DNA from: Kalaharituber pfeilii | Taxonomy: Eukaryota; Ascomycota; Pezizomycetes; Pezizales; Pezizaceae | DNA: 64,000 bases | Assembly (NCBI GenBank): GCA_015179045.1 | Contig: WHUZ01000003.1 | Location: 1,116,001-1,180,000, forward strand | Direction: 5' to 3' | Shown here: piece after piece, positions 24,800-36,190 of the stretch | How the letters are laid out: each line of letters opens with the position of its first letter | Position numbering within the stretch: the stretch's first letter is position 1 | Position numbers and translations under genes: made by a program | Notes under the pieces: generated by a model | Told to the model about the DNA's origin: nothing | Databases searched by the model: none | The model's input: the letters and a program-made list of their open reading frames with translations, nothing else

Positions 24800-26441
24800 C
24801 TAACTCAACATACCGCAGCACAAGGCAGACGAGATCTTTTGCCATGTAGTCTTCTTAGCTTCTTGGTTCCGTGGCGTTGGGGGCAACGGCTGGTTCATTG
24901 CTGGCTGCGATGAGGGCTGGATTCGTGTTGGAGGTAGGTTGGTTTGCGAGGTCTGGAACTGAGCCTGTGTGCTGGCGGTAGGGGTCGAGACCCCCGGTTG
25001 TAGGCCCCCCGCAGTTGCAGTCGGTCGTTTCAACGGTTGCGTGTTTGGAACGTTTTGCCTTTCGCGCTTCTTCCCCATCTGCATCGCCGGAGATGGTGGC
25101 AGGGGCTGCGCGGCGTTTAAACGGGCGGCGGTGAGCTGGGCTTGTGTTTGACCTCGATTGGTGGTTGGCTGACCTCGAATATCGGCAGCAGTTCCTGTCA
25201 CATGCTGCCCCTGGTTGTGGTGGTGATACTGATTGGATGAAGGATGCTTTGACATGGCTTCCCATCCCTTGCCATTGTTTAATTTCATCCAATCATATTC
25301 ACCATCTTCAACTTCCCCAAGATTCTTGAGTGCCTGCGTGAAAAGATCGCGGAGGTAATCGTAATCGGGAGTATCCTCAAAGCCCAAGTTACGGACATAT
25401 GTGAGGTATTGGTTAAATTCATCTTCGCACAATTAGCATACACTTGAGATCAGAAAAAGTCGAAGACAAAAAAGGCATACCGGGGAACCCTTCACAAAGC
25501 TCCTTAATTGGCGTTGTCTGTTTCTTTTCACCAATCTTCTCATATTTCTGCTTGTTGGTTGCCGCTTTCAGTCCTTGCCATGGTAATCCACCTCGCAAAA
25601 AGTACATGAATACATGTCCCAATGCTTCCAAGTCATCTCTCCGAGATTGCTCACGACCAAGATGGGTATTGATACTCATATAACGAGCGGTTCCCGATAA
25701 ACTCTTGCGTTCACGATATGGAATGTGCTGTTTAGTTTTTGGATCTCGGTATTGCTTAGCCATACCAAAGTCAACAACGTGAATAACATTAGCTGTCTTA
25801 GTCTGAGGCCGCCCAATTAGGAAGTTATCGGGCTTAATATCTCGGTAAATCAGGTTCTTTTCGTGAATAGTTTGAACTCGGGACAACTATATAGGTTCGT
25901 TAGCATCCTTATATTCGTTCTATTGTACTCATCCTATGATCTCACCATCTGTTTAGCAACCATGACCACAGTCTTGATACTGAATCGGCGATTGCAATGG
26001 TCGAAGAGATCTTCCAAGCTGGGCCCAAGAAGGTCAATGACCAGAATATTATGTAGCCCTTCTTGCCCGAAATAATAAACATTAGGTATACCGGCTGTGC
26101 ATTGCATGTTAGCAATCTCTGTTGTTGCACAACTGACACGACACGGCAACACTTACGACACCCTACGAGAATCTTGTAAGTGCGGTACTCATCCCTCAAC
26201 TGAGGCGCATCGCTTTTTCTGGGTTCCTGTCAAGAGCAAAACACGTCAATGGATAGCTCTCAACCAGAAGTTATCACAAAAAATTCACGATAGACGCCAA
26301 AGGCCAACTGACAAATTTGATTGCTACTTGCTGATTGTTCAAGAGGTTCGTCCCTTCAAAAATGACACCAAATGAACCCTCTCCAATCTTCTTCCCCACG
26401 CGGTAATGGACTCCAACTACATTTGACGATGTAGTTGACAT
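24800..26441 (-). CDS. yck2: Casein kinase I, Yck1/Yck2 (membrane-anchored) type
   Basis: A Ser/Thr kinase of the CK1 family acting at the plasma membrane in polarity, endocytosis and nutrient signalling. Five exons join in phase (26441-26313, 26226-26157, 26094-25946, 25886-25481, 25422-24800), giving 458 residues. The N-terminus ([19 protein letters not shown]) is that of the Yck group. The ATP-site Lys is about residue 42, the catalytic Asp is in YRDIKPDN at about 132, and DFG Asp is about 155. The CK1-specific SIN motif (ARYMSINTH) is present. After the kinase domain come a Gln/Pro/Thr-rich tail and a C-terminal Cys-Cys pair, the palmitoylation site of Yck kinases. The pair is followed by GMLS and stop, or by Gly and stop if a GTATGT...TAG intron there is removed (end then at 24,747). 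Confidence 0.92.
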
Positions 26442-26780
26442 TTTTGCGGCTGTCGGATTCTCTGGACAAAAATAGTGGATAATAGTATGGACCTTGGTGT
26501 CTTGCTGTTTCGTTTGGAGAAATACAAGAGAAAGTAGGCGGAATTATTAGATGGTGATAATTGCAGGAATGGAATGACAGCCGTGAAGGTAATAGTGTAT
26601 TAAGATGTCTGTTCGTTGCCCCCAGCAATGGCAAGTTAGAAAAGAGTGACTAGGAACAGGGCGATCAACAAGCTTAAGCGTGATTGCAACAGGAAGCTGT
26701 CAAGTGAACCGGCTTTTTGTTCTTTTTGCATATAGCTGAAATAGAGTGGTTCGAGATGAATTGGAAGTCTCACCAAGGGG

Positions 26781-26812
<32 letters not shown>

Positions 26813-27084
26813 AAGAAAAAATATTATAAGGAAAGAACTTGTAGAGAGTCCGTAGAAGTGTTTTTGAAAAGGGGCAAAGGTGGTCGACGTGGTTGTCTCT
26901 AGAGGCTGGCAACAATCTATCGATCAATGCGTGACGGGCTTTGGGGTACAACTGACAATCTCGTTGGCTGGGGGAGAGGCAGATACACAATCTAATCCGA
27001 GGGAACAGCGGCCACTCTATTTTTGATTATTGTTCCCTTTTTCGTTTCGCTGCAGCCAATAGCCGAACGGGTTTGAGAAGCCAG

Positions 27085-27330
27085 TTGGAAGAGAGCGTGT
27101 GAGAAAGAGAGGCTCTGAGGGCGACCCGCTGGGAGCTAAGAAGAGTCTCCTGTGATTGGAGGCGGGGAGGGGAAGAGGGGGAGGCAAGGGGAAGAGGGAA
27201 GGGAGAGAAAGTGAAATGGTGATGGCTGGCGATAGAGGGAGTGGAGGTGCGGAGGAGGAAGGAAGGAAGGAGCAGGGAAGGGGGGAGGGGAGGAAGCGGC
27301 GGAGGAGAGGACAAAAGGGAGCAAAGGCAA
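27085..27330. repeat. Polypurine (GA/GGA) tract
   Basis: About 245 bases of almost pure G/A on the plus strand (repeated GGGGAGG, GGAAGG and GAGGGGG units). Mirror-like polypurine tracts can form triplex or G-quadruplex structures. It lies 0.6-0.9 kb upstream of the casein kinase start, on the template side of its transcript. Confidence 0.75.
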
Positions 27331-28717
27331 AGGGCGAATGGCACCGGAGAAATTTACAGGCTTCAGCTTGCACTGGGTGTGTGTGTGGGGGGGGGGGGGA
27401 TGGAGGATGGCAGGAGTGCAGCAGCCATCACCTTAGTGGGTTGCAGGGTCAGTCGTCGGGCGGGCAGTGGTGGTGGTAGGGGGCGGCGGGAGAGCTTGCT
27501 GTGCTGCAAACAACGCGGGCCGTGCGACACCTGAGAACAGGGACTGCCCAGCAGCAGCGCCCACACCCGTCGCGACGCCCGCTGCGCTTTACTTGGATTC
27601 GTCGCAGCGACCTCTTAGGATGGGTTTACAGCGCTTACCGGGCTACGAAGGAAGCGGTGTTCAAACGGAAGAGCGACGCAACGAGGGAACAAGCGATACA
27701 GAGAACAGCCCAGGCGCGCGGCGGAAACGTACTACATTCTCCCAATGCGCACATAGCGCACTGAAGCCCCCCCCGTCTCTGCGTGTGGCGAGGCGGGACG
27801 CACAGGGAGCTCGCAAGGCAACACAAAAACCGAGAGATGGATGTCCTGTATCCGTATGTACTGTAAGAATAAGATGCATCCCGCAAATTAAGTAAGAGTT
27901 GGGTTTCATAATTCAAGTAAGTAATTAATTCATAAGCGAAAAGAGCGAGAGAAGGAGGGGGAAAAATGGAAAAATGGAAAAAAAAAAAAAAAAAAAAAAA
28001 GGGAGAAAAGAAAGAAAGTAGGAAAGTAAGAAAGGAATAGCAAAGGACAATGTCCTGTTCCTATTGCATACTTCGTGGCTGCGGGCGAAAAATTTGACAG
28101 CACTGAACCCATGCCATAGGATCTAGAAGACAGCAAACGCAAATTACCTTGGGTTCCACAGCACCCGAGATAGGAACGTTGACTTGCCGGTGTTGCTCTG
28201 CCTCCATCTTGGGATCTTTGCGCTTTTTTCTCCCTCACGATTGGCTTCCGAGAAGCGTACTGTAATGGGGGCAAGATAATATCCAACGTTATTATGATCA
28301 TGAGACATTGCACACGCAAACGTATGATAGTTTTCTGCCTGTCCCACATAAAAGAAGAAAAAACCTCTTGCGGCAATATATATCATGAAGCCGCCATTTG
28401 AGAGGTTTACGTGCAACAGATTTAGAACCTTCACAACAGGAGCAGGAAGGTTGGTTGACAAGCCCTTTTGCTTTTCGCAACGTTTTACCCATTCTCTTCC
28501 GCCTCCCTTAAGTTTCTTCCTTCTCCATAGCTCCCCATCATATTTAGCCACATACTGGCAATTTGGGGCCCATGGGAATAATAACCAATGTATTGTCAAT
28601 CATTGGGGGATTGTTCATTTATACCGCGCATGTGCAGCTGGTAACTCGTAGATCAAAGTAGCGTGTTGCGGTATTCAAGACCTCACTCTATTTATGCCGA
28701 AGGCGCATTGTATCTAC

Positions 28718-28798
28718 CAAAGTGGCTAAGTAGTTCATTTGTAGCCGAACGGAGTGCCACCGAACTACTTTGGTACTGAAGCAGGTTTAACCCTGCTT
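28718..28798. repeat. Pair of imperfect hairpins
   Basis: ACCAAAGT...AGTAGTTC pairs with GAACTACTTTGGT about 40 bases on. Directly after it, GAAGCAGG-TTTAA-CCCTGCTTC can fold into an 8-bp stem. Function unknown; could be the end of a decayed inverted-repeat element. Confidence 0.4.
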
Positions 28799-29979
28799 CG
28801 AGACTGGTTAGCGATGCTACCACAAGAAGGGAGTTAGGATGGCGGAGGACAAGCGGCCGCCATTGCGAAAGTGTTGAAATTGCACGAGGTAACAGTAAGT
28901 AACGGTACTTACTCAGTACTCGAATGCGGAGATCTAACCCTCAATTCCATTATGCATGGAGCTGTCGACAATTGCAGATACTTACCACTCTGTACTCCAC
29001 ATGTATTGCAGCCAGACTATTCCACATGAACAGATTGAAGTATGTAGTGCGAGCCACAATGTATGCAACCAGACTACCTACATAATGCAGTCTCGAACTG
29101 TACACAATGTACTGCACACAATGGGCTTTGTCTCCGGCGTTTGTGAGTTGCGGCACGTGCAAGTACTCACTGTCTCCGGCTGGACAGATCAAACCCATTG
29201 TTTCCAAATCAGGCTGCCGCCCAGTTTAGCCCTTGACCGGCGCAACGTCCGGGTAGATCTACGCCTGTGCCTACCAGAGACCAGCATCGCCAACAAAGCA
29301 TCACTTCCCCCTACTGTGCCCCTCACACTTACTCTAGTGCCGTGCCTGCTAACAAATTAAAACTGGCTGATGCTGTGAATTAATAATTCCCAGAGTCCTA
29401 GCCCAGATCTTTCCTAGCGAAATGCCTTTCTGGCCAATCCGCCTGGTCCACTCTTTTCCATCGCCCCAGCCCGAAACATGCCCCGTCCTCGCCCCCACAG
29501 TGCGCCTCGGCCTCGGCCAACCCTGCCAGGGAAAGGGATTTGGACCGGGCTGCCCTGTTTAGAGGTCGCCAACACTTTGTAGCGCAGCTCTTGGCATGCT
29601 GGTATGCTCCGTGCTAGTCCTGGCTGGGGGATACGATATCATACGCTGCTGCTGCACTAGTCCAGTACGGGCCTAGCTCCCAACCCCGCAGCCTGCGCTA
29701 AATGTTCGCAAACACCCGCTTAATTAAGCGTGGGCACGTTTATGATAGAGGAGACAATTCGACTTACCGCAATTCCCATAGTACCCAAAGGTACTGCAAC
29801 CTTATGTGTGATATGTGGGACCAAAGAATGCAGAGTCGAGATTTCTCTAAGCATGCGCGAGCACTATTAGCACCACATGCTTTGTTTTCTTCCCACACTT
29901 GGAATTGGCGACGGCATCTGTAGATCCCAGAGTGGCACGTCGCAGAGTTTGAAAGCCGTTTCTACAAATGAGGGCTGTA

Positions 29980-30021
29980 ACGTGCCCGATGTGGTAACGA
30001 TCTGCCCCCCTGTAACGATCC
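29980..30021 (+). repeat. Left terminal inverted repeat of the pogo element
   Basis: Matches the reverse complement of 32,710-32,751 at 39 of 42 positions. Preceded by the target dinucleotide TA. Confidence 0.9.
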
Positions 30022-30909
30022 TACATTTTCACCCCCGCTTCGGCAACCTGCTCCTCATCTTTCAACCGCGATTATCCTGCATATCTCAGCGAATTCTACA
30101 TATTTTGAACTCGTTTTACCCGCAGTTAATAGCTATGCGACAGGAAAGTAAGCCTGAAAACATTAACCGAGCAATCGCTTATGCATACAAACACCGGGAA
30201 GAGTCAATACCAAAAATTGCTTCCTACTTTGATGTAAAAGCTATTACATTACGTAGACGACTCGATGGGGTACAGAAAGGAAGGAAGGAGGCTCGCGAAA
30301 GGCAGCAATTGCTTACTAGAGGTGAAGAGAATGCATTAGAGGCCTGGGCACTTACAATGAGTGATATGGGCTTTCCAGTTCATTTGCGAATGCTGAGATC
30401 TATGGCTGTTTTAATTCTGCAGCGAAGGTTTAGCAATGCAGTTCCAGGAGATCGGTGGCATGAGAGGTTTTTACTTCGACATCCCATAGTTAACAGCAAA
30501 TATGTACAATACCTTGAGCGCATTCGGCATTCGCAAGGGATAAATATTCCAGCGCAGAAGGCATTTTATCGGTCACTCCGGACTACAATGCGCCAACTTA
30601 AGATCACCCCTGACAACCTCTGGAACTATGATGAAAAGGGTATTATTATGGGCATTGCAACGGGCAGGCAGAAATGTATTGTTCGAGCAGGTCCAAGGCG
30701 AAAAATTGCAGTTACTGATGGCAATGGAGAATTTGTTACTGTCATAGAGACAGTAAATGCTGCTGGTCACATCATTCCTCCATACCTTGTCTGGCAGGCG
30801 AAAACCCATAGAGAAGGCTACTACGGTGCTGAGGGTGTCCATAAACTTCCTGCAACTTGTGGACGCTCGCCTAGTGGATACATGGCTGATGAACTAGGTG
30901 TTGAGTTTA

Positions 30910-30975
30910 TAAAACTACCTCCACTACCTCCACTGCCACCCTGCCATGGCCAAGTGCTACAAGCGGGGTTATGTG

Positions 30976-31005
<30 letters not shown>
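30910..31005 (+). mobile_element. Short poly(A)-tailed insertion in the transposase gene
   Basis: A copy of AAAACTACCTCCACT..CCTCC lies at about 30,911 and a near-identical copy at about 31,001. Between them sit about 40 bases of unrelated sequence followed by a run of 27 A (30,979-31,005). Duplicated flank plus A-tail looks like a very short retroposed fragment inserted by a LINE-type mechanism. Replication slippage in the repeat is the alternative. Confidence 0.45.
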
Positions 31006-31009
<4 letters not shown>

Positions 31010-31078
31010 ACCTCCACTGCCTCCACCGCCCCTGCCTCCACCGCCTCCACGGCCTCCACCGCCTCCACCGCCGGCACC
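31004..31078 (+). repeat. CCTCCACCG minisatellite
   Basis: About eight imperfect 9-base units. In the frame that leads into the second catalytic Asp it encodes an Ala-Ser-Thr repeat (STASTASTAGTP). It lengthens the spacer between the first two catalytic acids to about 190 codons. Confidence 0.75.
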
Positions 31079-32709
31079 CCCATAGCAACCGGCCTTCCTA
31101 CAAGCACTATACATGACAAACGCAGTATAATTATTTCGAGCGATTCACTGACCTTACCTCCCTCTAATATATCCGAATATCCTTGGCGCCTTTTAATTGT
31201 TGATGGTCACTCTTCCCATGTCGCTTACCAAGTCGTTGAATATGCACTCAATCACCGGATTCAAATGCTTTGTCTTCCCCCACATTCAACTCATTTAATG
31301 CAACCTCTTGATGTTGGATGTTTCTCTCCTCTCCAAAGACACTACCGCAATGGCTTACAAGATTGGATATATCAAAAGCCTCGTGATATTTTGCGCAAAC
31401 CTGACTTCTGGGAAATTCTTTGTGGTGCCAGACAATCTACTTTTACTACCGATACTATTTTGGGTGCATGGCGGGGGTCTGGATGCTGGCCTATTGATCC
31501 CGACAAAGTTATTCCTCCTCAAGTTCAAGCGACAATGACGGTCAATTCAGATCTCTCTATATTAGATACTCCATCAAAGCAAATAGTACTGCGAACTGCT
31601 CTGGACAAGGCAATTTTGACTCCACATACACGCAAGACTGTGATGGATCATGTATTGTTTCTGGAGGAAAAGCTAACAAAATATACGGTGATTGAGCCTA
31701 ATGCTACAACCTTCAAAGCTCTACGGAATGGTAAGATGGTCAAAAAAGCTCCGGCTGGTAGTTTGAAGCATATTAAAGGCCCTCGGACTCTTAATCGAGC
31801 GTATATTGAATCCTCTCGACAAGCCGAAGTCAAAGCAGCACTGGAAGCAGAGGAAAAGAAAGAGCGGAAGAGGCTGGAAAAGGAACAAAAAGCAGTAGAA
31901 AAGATAAGAAAAGAGGAAGAGAAAATTCAGAAGGCAGAGGAGCGACGAAAAATAGCTGAGGATAAGAAAGAAGCTGCTGAAGTGAAAAAGCAGCTAGCAG
32001 CGGAGGAGCAAGAAAGAAAGGCAAAAGAGAAACAAGAACAGAGAGAAATAGCTGCAGCTGAGCGGGCTGCAAAGAGAGGTCGTGGGGGAGCTCGCGGGCG
32101 AGGCCGGGGCCGAGGAAGGCCTTTGGTTCAGGAGGTGGGAGGGTCCGAACACCTGCTAGGGGGGGGGGTGAAGGAGGTTCCAGTAGTAAATCTCGAGCCA
32201 CAGACCTCTTCTATCATACCTGATGCCTCAGACGAAGTTACTGCTACTATCTCTAGTGCTTCATCTACCACTACTTCAAGCCCTAGTATTCCTGGATCAC
32301 CTGAGGATTCTGAGGACACTGATGATGATATTGAGGCACAGAGATTAGCTCGAGAATGTGAATTTCTTCTATACATTTGATGGTGCGTGTATCCTATATA
32401 ATTCCTATATACATTTATTAACTTTAACTGAAAAGACTAGTGCTAGGCGAATGATTATTACTCATTTTCTATATTATTTTCCTGATTCTGAGAATATTGA
32501 GCTATATTATATGCAGGGAGGGGTTAATTCATATAAATAATGATGAATTTGGTTATAGTTATTGGAATTTTGGCTTTTTCCTTATTATGATAGTATATTC
32601 AGATTCAGCGGTATCAAATTGATATAATACTATGCAATTTCCGTAGTCGCAGTATATCCGGTAATAGGTAATAGGGCAAGGAATGCATGACGAGGAGTGC
32701 CAAGAGAGT

Positions 32710-32751
32710 GGATCGTTACAGGGGGGCAGCTCGTTACCACTTCGGGCACGC
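32710..32751 (-). repeat. Right terminal inverted repeat of the pogo element
   Basis: Reverse complement of the left end with three differences. Followed by TA at 32,752-32,753. Confidence 0.9.
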
Positions 32752-32753
32752 TA

Positions 32754-34799
32754 GCTTGCTTGGTGAAACAAACTGACAGAATATGCTTTTACGTTCATCT
32801 GCTATTTAAAGCCGTAAACCTCAATAATAAAAAGTGTAACGAAAGGGCGAGCTAAGTCATGACATCAAGTAGCGTTCATGATCAGATTATATACTTCTCA
32901 AAAAGTTCAGGTGTATTCATGGTTCCCTTAGATCCATATCGCATATTTGAATTCGTAAAGTATAAAACAAACAAATTAAGATTGCATCAAACGACTAGTA
33001 AATACCCAAATAGGCAACCTAAGCATACCATATGCTGCCAAATCTAGTATACAAACAAGTTGAAACTTTGCCCACTCCAGAGCATGACATCCCATCTTCC
33101 ATCCTTGTCAATGGGCATCTCTAGCTCTCGTCTTGCCTATTACCTCTCCCTTAACCCAACATTTGAGCCAGTATATCCTCTGCAGTGAAAATCCTTCTTT
33201 TGACTTTTCAAAAGTTAACCTGAATTCGATTTCCTAGCAGTGAATTGATCCGCTACCATAATCATACATAGCTAGTAGTATTTTGCACATTACACCTACT
33301 AGTTAGTATCCATTGGTATTTAGATACCCGGGCGTATCAGCCACTAGGATACGGCATTGACGGAGGTGAGTATCCTTGAAGTTGATTAACAAACGAAGAA
33401 ATGGAGGAATAGTTTGAAGGCCTGTGGAATTCTTCGATCATTTTTATCCAATGATCCTTTTCAAGTTATTTCAAAGCCTATCTAATCATATGTCATACCC
33501 AAATTTTTCTTTTCTCTTTTTAACTCCAGTCTTTTCCTACCTCTGCCCATTCAGTCCAATTGAAGCAATATGCCAACGTTTAATCTTCAACCCGGAGTTC
33601 AACATTCAAACTAATGATCATAACCCAACAGAATAACCATGCTGCGTGTATCTCAATAACGAGCCTCCATCTCCCACGGCACCTTGGTAACCCGTGAAGA
33701 CATACACAACCAAACAACAAACAACAGGATGTCTAGTCAGCCACTACTTCAAGCCCCCCAGGTCCGCATACCCCCTAATTTTGCGCTCCAGCCCGAGTGC
33801 CCTTGTTGGGAAAGTTTTCGCATGAGGGGAAACAACTGAACATCACGAATTCAAGGCAAGCAGATTGCGCTTCCCACCCGTGTCATGATAGAACCCTCAA
33901 GCAATGTTTTCTCCTCTTCCCTACTGCCTACATCTCTAGCCTAGACAGCGCTCTCGCCAAACCTTAGAAAATCCGCACGGTGAAACCTGTGATCGTACCT
34001 TGTGAACGTCCCCCGCTATGGTTTCTACACATTTAAATGAGATCGATGTTCGAGCACTTCAAGTCGAGGCTGGTACCTAAGAAGTGCTTTCTCAAGCAGT
34101 CACCCCTTCTTGCTTTGTACAGCTCCTGATACATATTGACAATAGCGACTGCTAAAATAGGCACCATAGTCCAACCAGACTAGCCGCTCGCGCTTATCAA
34201 GTAAAGTACAAAGCACCATACTTTGTAATTGCTGTATACTCCTGGCCTGTGGCATGGCCATCGAAAGACGTACTTCGAGGCGCTTGTAATTATCCATCGC
34301 ACCTAACTTACTGCTTGCTGCCTTGGGACAAGAGTAATCTGAAGGAAAGCCTGGTCGTGCATTTAGAGAGCAAAAGTTGCTTACAAGTCGGCGAAGCTGC
34401 TCATGTCGACGTATATTTACACGAAAGCTGCAGGACATACTAATACTTCCTCCTAAATAGATTCTATTATTGATGCGTCCCATGTGTTACGTGCATATGC
34501 CTCTCAAGTCATTTTTACAGTTCATAACCGCGTACTCTCATACCATATGCTCAGGGTAATATAAACCGTGCGTTGCCCGTGCGATTAACGCTACCGGCCA
34601 ATCAGAGCGCGACTCCGGTGCCCAGCTTTACCAAATCTAATCCCGCCGCAGAGGCCACTTTGACATCCAGACCCCCCAAACAACGATCTTCCCGACGTCT
34701 GACCTACCAGCGCCCAAGCTGTTGTCCATTATATTACATAGCCCCTTCTGCTTTTGAGCCCGATCATTTATTCCTCTGGTCAAGGTGGTTTCTCCAGAG
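32754..34799. other. 2-kb spacer before the p24 gene
   Basis: No recognisable gene. A 127-codon minus-strand frame at 34,100-34,483 has no known motif. The last several hundred bases must hold the p24 promoter. Confidence 0.4.
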
Positions 34800-35712
34800 A
34801 TGCGTCCATTAATTTCAGGAGGGGTTTTCTCCTCGATTCTTCTGTTATCATCATACATCATCCCTTCATCGGCATTGTACTTTTACGTCGACCAGAACAC
34901 ACCGAAATGCTTTTTTGAAGATTTACCAAAAGATACTCTGGTCGTTGGTACGGTAGAGCCCAAAATCTCAAATTGTGTTACAAAAGGAATTCGAATTGAA
35001 TTGTGGTAACAAGCAGTTGGGAAGCTTCTGAAACTGATTGATGCCCAACCCTCTAGGCAAGTACCGAGCTGAGGAGTTTGATCCGAACACGAACAAGTTT
35101 ACAGATCAGACAAACCTCAAAATCAAAATCACAGTTGAAGTATGTGCTCTCTCGGATCATCTTCCACTGTTCCCCTAGCCTTACTTATTATATGAATTGA
35201 ATAGGAGGTTTTCGACAATGACCATCGGGTCATCAATCAGCAGGGTTCAAACAAAGGGCGCTTCACATTTACCGCAGCAGACTCGGGTGAGCATCGCATT
35301 TGCTTCCTCGCAACCAATCCGAGCAGCGGTGGTTCATGGTTCAGTCACCCAGAAGGCGTCCGACTACATCTTGATTTGGCCATAGGAGAAACTAGTGAGA
35401 TTGAAAGTAAGGATAAGGAGAAGATCAACGACGTAGTACAGAGGGTTAAAGATCTGAATGCAAGACTGCGCGATATTAAGGCAGAGCAAGTCTCTCAAAG
35501 AGTACGTCATGACTGTTAAATGTCCCATGCAACCCACACATGATGTTAACCGTCAATTGCAGGTGAGGGAGGTCGAGTTCCGCGATCAGTCTGAGTCTAC
35601 AAATGCTCGTGTTGTCCGCTGGACGATCATTCAGACAGTTGTACTTGGGGCCACCTGTGCATGGCAGCTCTCTCACCTTAGAAACTTCTTCATCAAGCAG
35701 AAACTCACATAA
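34800..35712 (+). CDS. p24-alpha family cargo receptor (Erp1/5/6 type, GOLD domain)
   Basis: A type I membrane protein of COPI/COPII vesicles that helps sort secretory cargo between ER and Golgi. Four exons (34800-34947, 35057-35139, 35205-35501, 35563-35712) join in phase to 225 residues. The start at 34,800 gives a signal peptide ([21 protein letters not shown]). The mature N-terminus [21 protein letters not shown] is the p24-alpha signature. The GOLD domain keeps its two Cys (KCFFED and HRICFL) and [13 protein letters not shown]. Then come a coiled coil, [19 protein letters not shown], one membrane helix and a short tail FFIKQKLT with a FF-plus-Lys COP-binding signal. I chose 34,800 over an in-frame ATG five codons upstream because it places the signal peptide at the N-terminus. 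It converges with the Alba-domain gene. Confidence 0.9.
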
Positions 35713-36190
35713 AAGGGAGCTTAAGAGGGAGAGACTAGATTAGGTCTGCATTGTTTCGTAATTGATCATTTCCTGAGTATATTGCAGTTGAAATTAGCAT
35801 CTTTTTCATCTGAAGAATTGATCCAATAATGCCTGAAGCATCTGAGAAGCTACATAGCCGTCTTCATGCTGCACAACGTCAAAAAATTGCTAATTAGGCT
35901 TGATTTATGGTATAACTAGTAGCAATTTTCCACACCGTGAAGTCCAAACGCCCAAGTCTGTATTCTACACAAACTACCAAGTACCAAGTACTGAGTATGC
36001 AATGATGCCTTCCGCCCAGCGCAATAAGCTTAACCAAGATCAACACCATCTCCTCACTATACATTATATGATACAGAAGGAAATGAACAAGGGAAAAAGC
36101 AAAGGAAGGACAAGTCAAAGGAAAATCGAACTAGAGAAGTGAGACAAAGGAAAGTTGGCTATACAGCAACAGCCTCGAGAGCAGGAGATG

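Larger units (their letters stand above)
26442..29979. promoter_or_regulatory. Casein kinase upstream region and adjoining spacer
   Basis: 3.5 kb without a recognisable gene. The first part is the kinase 5' region. It includes an A/G run at 26,776-26,822 and a long purine tract at 27,085-27,330. A GC-rich block at 27,440-27,800 and a poly(A)-rich tract at 27,978-28,000 follow. Frames of up to 151 codons across here (such as 28,144-28,599 minus and 27,467-27,895 plus) overlap each other and carry no domain, so they are not called. Confidence 0.4.
30135..32380 (+). pseudogene. Fot1/pogo transposase, interrupted (HTH + DDE)
   Basis: Encodes the enzyme that cuts and reinserts the element. The first frame starts at MRQESKPENINRAIAYAY (30,135). 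It has an N-terminal helix-turn-helix (IPKIASYFDVKAITLRRRL), a CENP-B/Tc5-type DNA-binding stretch (about 30,300-30,500) and the first catalytic Asp in LWNYDEKG, and stops at 30,980. The second part carries the second Asp in LLIVDGHSSH (about 31,195) and the third in HLMQPLDVGCF. It then has a long charged Glu/Lys/Arg coiled-coil region, an RGRGRGRGRP AT-hook-like patch and an acidic tail to 32,380. The two parts are in different frames, separated by a poly(A)-bearing insertion and a CCTCCACCG minisatellite. All three acids are present but the gene is split. An unrecognised intron is a less likely alternative. Confidence 0.85.
29980..32751 (+). mobile_element. Fot1/pogo-family DNA transposon, nearly complete
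   Basis: A 2,772-bp element with 42-bp terminal inverted repeats (29,980-30,021 and 32,710-32,751) differing at only three positions, beginning (A/G)CGTGCCCGA and ending TGTAACGATCC. It is flanked by TA duplications at 29,978-29,979 and 32,752-32,753, as expected for the Tc1/mariner/pogo superfamily. Each end contains two GTAACGA motifs (GGTAACGA and TGTAACGATC), possible transposase-binding sites. One plus-strand transposase gene fills it but is interrupted in the middle. Near-identical ends suggest fairly recent insertion. Confidence 0.9.

Noticed and set aside
27017..27570. Pro/Ser/Leu-rich minus frames and Gly/Arg-rich plus frames
   Set aside because: Composition products of the polypurine tract upstream of the casein kinase.
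28144..28599. 151-codon minus-strand frame
   Set aside because: Partly readable but crosses A/T-runs and overlaps other frames; no family recognised.
31648..32376. Minus-strand frames in the pogo element
   Set aside because: Antisense shadows of the charged coiled-coil region of the transposase.
34100..34483. 127-codon minus-strand frame
   Set aside because: No motif, no neighbouring exons, no homologous pattern recognised.
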